Positions 61,587-64,000 of a stretch of 64,000 bases of DNA are shown here, piece by piece. The notes beneath the pieces are model-generated. The model did no database searches, was not told the origin of the DNA, and saw nothing but the letters and a program-made list of their open reading frames with translations. Position numbers and translations under genes: made by a program. The DNA is from Roseimaritima multifibrata (lineage in GTDB: Bacteria; Planctomycetota; Planctomycetia; Pirellulales; Pirellulaceae), in the NCBI RefSeq assembly GCF_007741495.1, contig NZ_CP036262.1, positions 310,001-374,000 of the forward strand, written 5' to 3'. Within the stretch, counting starts at the first letter, position 1. Each line of letters opens with the position of its first letter.

Positions 61587-63794
61587 ATGATCAATCCCAT
61601 CTCTCCTCGCTTCACGGCAGTCGTTCTCCTCGGTTGCTTTTTAAGCTTCCCATCAAACGCAAACGCAATTGAAACGGATGTGTGCGTGTACGGCGGAACG
61701 TCCGGAGGTGTTATGGCGGCAGTGCAGGTAGCGCGGATGGGAAAACGCGTCGTGCTTGTCGAGCCGGGGCAACACCTCGGAGGTATGACCGCGGGAGGAC
61801 TGAGTGCTGTTGATATCGGGGATCCACGCAGTGTCGGGGGGATCACTCGCGAGTACTTCACACGATTGGTTGCCAGTTACGGAAAGCAATTGAACTGGGG
61901 CATTGCACTTGAGAGAAACGGGGGGCCGGCAACCGGTGGAGCCTACTCGATTGAACCGCACGTTGCCGAAGCGTTGTTCGATTCGATGGCGAAGGAAGCC
62001 GGAGTGGTCGTGCTTCGCGGTGCGCGAATGAAATCTGTTCGCAAAGAGAATGCCCGCCTCGTCCAGATCGAAACCGACGACGGCCGGACGGTTCGCGCCA
62101 AGATGTTCATCGACACAACGTACGAAGGCGACCTGATGGCGGCCGCGGGTGTTCGTTTCACCCTGATCCGTGAGGGGAATGCCAAGTACGGCGAACACTA
62201 CAATGGAATTCACTACACCGAAAAATATCGGCCTCGAACAGGCCACCAACAGCCGCGAGCCAACGGTCGCGTCCCCGGTGGTCAAGGCGTATGGGATCGT
62301 GATTTTCCGCTTGATCCCTACCTGGTCAAAGGCGATCCGAGCAGCGGGCTGCTTCCGCTGATCGATGGCGGTCAGCCGGGAACGCATGGCGAACCTGCTC
62401 CGGGCGTGATGGCGTATTGCTTTCGTTTGTGCCTGACGACGGACAAGTCGAATTGGATTCCGATCGCACCGCCAGCGGACTACGACCGAAATCGATACGA
62501 ACTGGTCGCTCGCTTTATCGAAGCCTGCGTGGCGAATGGTGACGATATGGATCTGCGCTGGTTCAGTAAGTACGATCCTTTGCCCAATTCCAAATGGGAT
62601 TTCAACACAGCAACCTTCGGCGGCAACTTGCCGGGTGCCAGTTGGCAGTGGCCTGAAGCAAGTTACGATCGTCGTGTCGAAATCGCCAAGGAGATTGAAG
62701 GCTATCACCGCGGCCTGCTTCATTTTCTGGCAACCGATTCGCGAGTGCCGGTGAAAGTGCGCGACGACATGAAGCGATTCGGGCTGCCAAAGGATGAGTT
62801 CACCGACAATGGCGGCTGGCCACATCAGCTGTACATTCGCGAAGGCCGCCGCATGGTCAGCGATTTGGTTTTAACAGAACATCACACGTTTGGGCGATCG
62901 ACGGCGCCACACTCCATCGGTTTAGGATCTTATGGCACTGACGTTCATGAGATCCGTCGGATCGTGAAGGATGGCGTGGTTGCCCGGGAAGGGAAGATCG
63001 CTGGCGGGCGAGGCGGATTCGGTCCGTACAACATCGGGTACGGGGCAATCGTGCCGAAGCAAACGGAATGCGAAAACTTGTTCGTCACCTTTGCCCTCTC
63101 GGCAAGTCATACCGCGTTTGCCAGTATTCGTATGGAACCGGTACTCATGGTGACCAGCCAGTCAGCCGCTACCGCCGCCTGCATTGCGATCGACGAGGAC
63201 GTCCCGGTTCAACAAGTTGATTTTGATCGACTGCAGTCGCGTCTGATGGCTGACGGGCAGGTGCTGCAATGGACGTTTGCCAAAGGAAAAGCTTCGCCGC
63301 GAAAAATTACCAAGGCTGCGGACCTTCCCGGAATCGCAATGGACGATACGGACGCGGAGTTCACCGGCGATTGGATCCAAAGTTCCGGCCAACCATCGTT
63401 GATCGGAGTGTCATACCGGCACGATGGCAACACCAACCGCGGTCAGAAATCAGCGACGTTCACACCAGCAATTCCTCGCGATGGTCGTTATGAGGTTCGT
63501 CTGCTCTACACAGAGCATGCCAACCGGTCGACAAAAACCAAAGTTACCATTCGCAGCCTTGGTGGGGACCAGGTTGTCTACGTCGACCAGCAACAGGCGG
63601 CACTCGTCGATGAACTGCCTCGGTCGTTGGGTTTCTTTCGCTTCAAGCAAGGTACATCCGGTCAAATTGTCATTTCAAATGAAGCAGCCGATGGTTACGT
63701 CGTCGTAGATGGCATCCAGCTCGTTCCTGTCGAGTCGCTCCGGGATTCGGAGGTTGTAGAGCCTCCCGCAGAGGGAAAGCCCTCTTGCAGGTGA
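61587..63794 (+). CDS. Secreted FAD-dependent oxidoreductase with C-terminal beta-sandwich
   Basis: About 735 residues from ATG 61587 (the frame is open to 61485 but the signal peptide begins here: VVLLGCFLSFPSNANA). Dinucleotide-binding start VCVYGGTSGGVMAAVQVARM, GKRVVLVEP, then GGMTAGGLSAVDIGD; a second glycine-rich segment VFIDTTYEGDLMAAAG-like. This is the FAD-dependent oxidoreductase family seen in secreted planctomycete proteins. The last about 150 residues (TNRGQKSATFTPAIPRDGRY, GTSGQIVISNEAADGYVVVD) resemble a golvesin/xanthan-lyase-type carbohydrate-binding sandwich. It may oxidise sugars outside the cytoplasm; the substrate is unknown. Confidence 0.85.
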   Translation: MINPISPRFTAVVLLGCFLSFPSNANAIETDVCVYGGTSGGVMAAVQVARMGKRVVLVEPGQHLGGMTAGGLSAVDIGDPRSVGGITREYFTRLVASYGKQLNWGIALERNGGPATGGAYSIEPHVAEALFDSMAKEAGVVVLRGARMKSVRKENARLVQIETDDGRTVRAKMFIDTTYEGDLMAAAGVRFTLIREGNAKYGEHYNGIHYTEKYRPRTGHQQPRANGRVPGGQGVWDRDFPLDPYLVKGDPSSGLLPLIDGGQPGTHGEPAPGVMAYCFRLCLTTDKSNWIPIAPPADYDRNRYELVARFIEACVANGDDMDLRWFSKYDPLPNSKWDFNTATFGGNLPGASWQWPEASYDRRVEIAKEIEGYHRGLLHFLATDSRVPVKVRDDMKRFGLPKDEFTDNGGWPHQLYIREGRRMVSDLVLTEHHTFGRSTAPHSIGLGSYGTDVHEIRRIVKDGVVAREGKIAGGRGGFGPYNIGYGAIVPKQTECENLFVTFALSASHTAFASIRMEPVLMVTSQSAATAACIAIDEDVPVQQVDFDRLQSRLMADGQVLQWTFAKGKASPRKITKAADLPGIAMDDTDAEFTGDWIQSSGQPSLIGVSYRHDGNTNRGQKSATFTPAIPRDGRYEVRLLYTEHANRSTKTKVTIRSLGGDQVVYVDQQQAALVDELPRSLGFFRFKQGTSGQIVISNEAADGYVVVDGIQLVPVESLRDSEVVEPPAEGKPSCR

Positions 63795-63943
63795 CCATCG
63801 TCAGCTTCCAAGGCGCTGCCTGTTTCTGAGGCAGTCAAAAACTTGAAACTTGTCTTTGTCCCCGCAGGCTCACATCTGAAAACTACCAATTCGGAGCTGC
63901 GGGGAGAACGCAAGCGTGAGGTTTTTTAGGCAGCTGGCACCAT

Positions 63944-64000
63944 TTATTCTTGCACTGCCATCCGATCGCCATCCCACAGCTCGTGCGGGTCAGTCCTTGG
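63944..64000 (-). CDS. Possible C-terminal end of a leftward gene
   Basis: Leftward from the window edge, a frame reads PRTDPHELWDGDRMAVQE and stops at 63944. The fragment is too short for any assignment; the rest of the gene, if real, lies beyond 64000. The gap 63795-63943 shows nothing else. Confidence 0.22.
   Translation of the reverse strand, partial: PRTDPHELWDGDRMAVQE

Overview
The window looks like a chromosomal segment of a planctomycete, most likely Pirellulaceae (Rhodopirellula/Roseimaritima-like). The evidence is two complete pairs of a PSD1-type secreted protein (cytochrome-c-like, DUF1549 and DUF1553 domains) with a DUF1501 protein, many secreted sialidase/BNR-like and hydrolase proteins, a CHASE hybrid kinase, and long intergenic regions rich in palindromes. 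No rRNA, tRNA, CRISPR array, integrase or complete transposase was seen. All calls were made by eye from sequence and translations.

Layout. 1-6.0 kb: the start of a leftward membrane protein, divergent from a small winged-helix regulator; a ZIP-like metal transporter coupled to an ABM-domain protein; CutC; small proteins; a TetR regulator upstream of an Asp-nucleophile alpha/beta hydrolase, with a palindromic operator between them. 6.5-14.9 kb: a signalling cluster of CHASE-PAS-PAS hybrid kinase, HD-GYP response regulator, REC-HDOD protein, solo HPt protein, an opposed orphan receiver and CsrA. 15-25 kb: secreted phosphoesterase, sialidase-like protein, an HtrA-LamG-SirB1 fusion, a DUF502 protein and a three-domain SGNH-sialidase-phosphoesterase protein, with dispersed repeats between them. 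25-28.5 kb: OmpR/EnvZ-type two-component system with a small protein and a PepSY protein. 28.9-36.1 kb: truncated KptA, DHH phosphoesterase with a coupled partner, MarC, APC permease, AI-2E-family protein with a very large insert.

36.4-42.5 kb: a broken PSD1 gene next to a dispersed repeat, then an intact DUF1501/PSD1 pair read leftward. 43.3-56.1 kb: a tightly packed leftward nine-gene cluster of GntR/FCD regulator, PSD1, DUF1501, enolase-superfamily enzyme, zinc deacylase, MFS transporter, M81 protein, second enolase-superfamily enzyme and secreted hydrolase. It reads as a regulated uptake and catabolism unit for an acidic, possibly N-acylated or sugar-acid compound. The same palindrome, ATTGTAT(A/G)CAAT, lies upstream of this operon and of the other PSD1/DUF1501 pair, which suggests one regulon. 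56.8-64 kb: small proteins, sialidase-like protein, TMEM14-like protein, secreted hydrolase, a large secreted FAD-dependent oxidoreductase, and REP-like repeats.

The most unusual signal is non-coding. It is a set of short elements of different interior sequence that share terminal inverted repeats of the type CTCGGGACGTG followed by an AT-rich ATAAATAAGT-like block. They occur near 14.9-15.4, 16.7-17.1, 37.4-37.8, 42.6-43.1 and 57.3-57.4 kb. One 292-bp member is present in two apparently identical inverted copies 27 kb apart.
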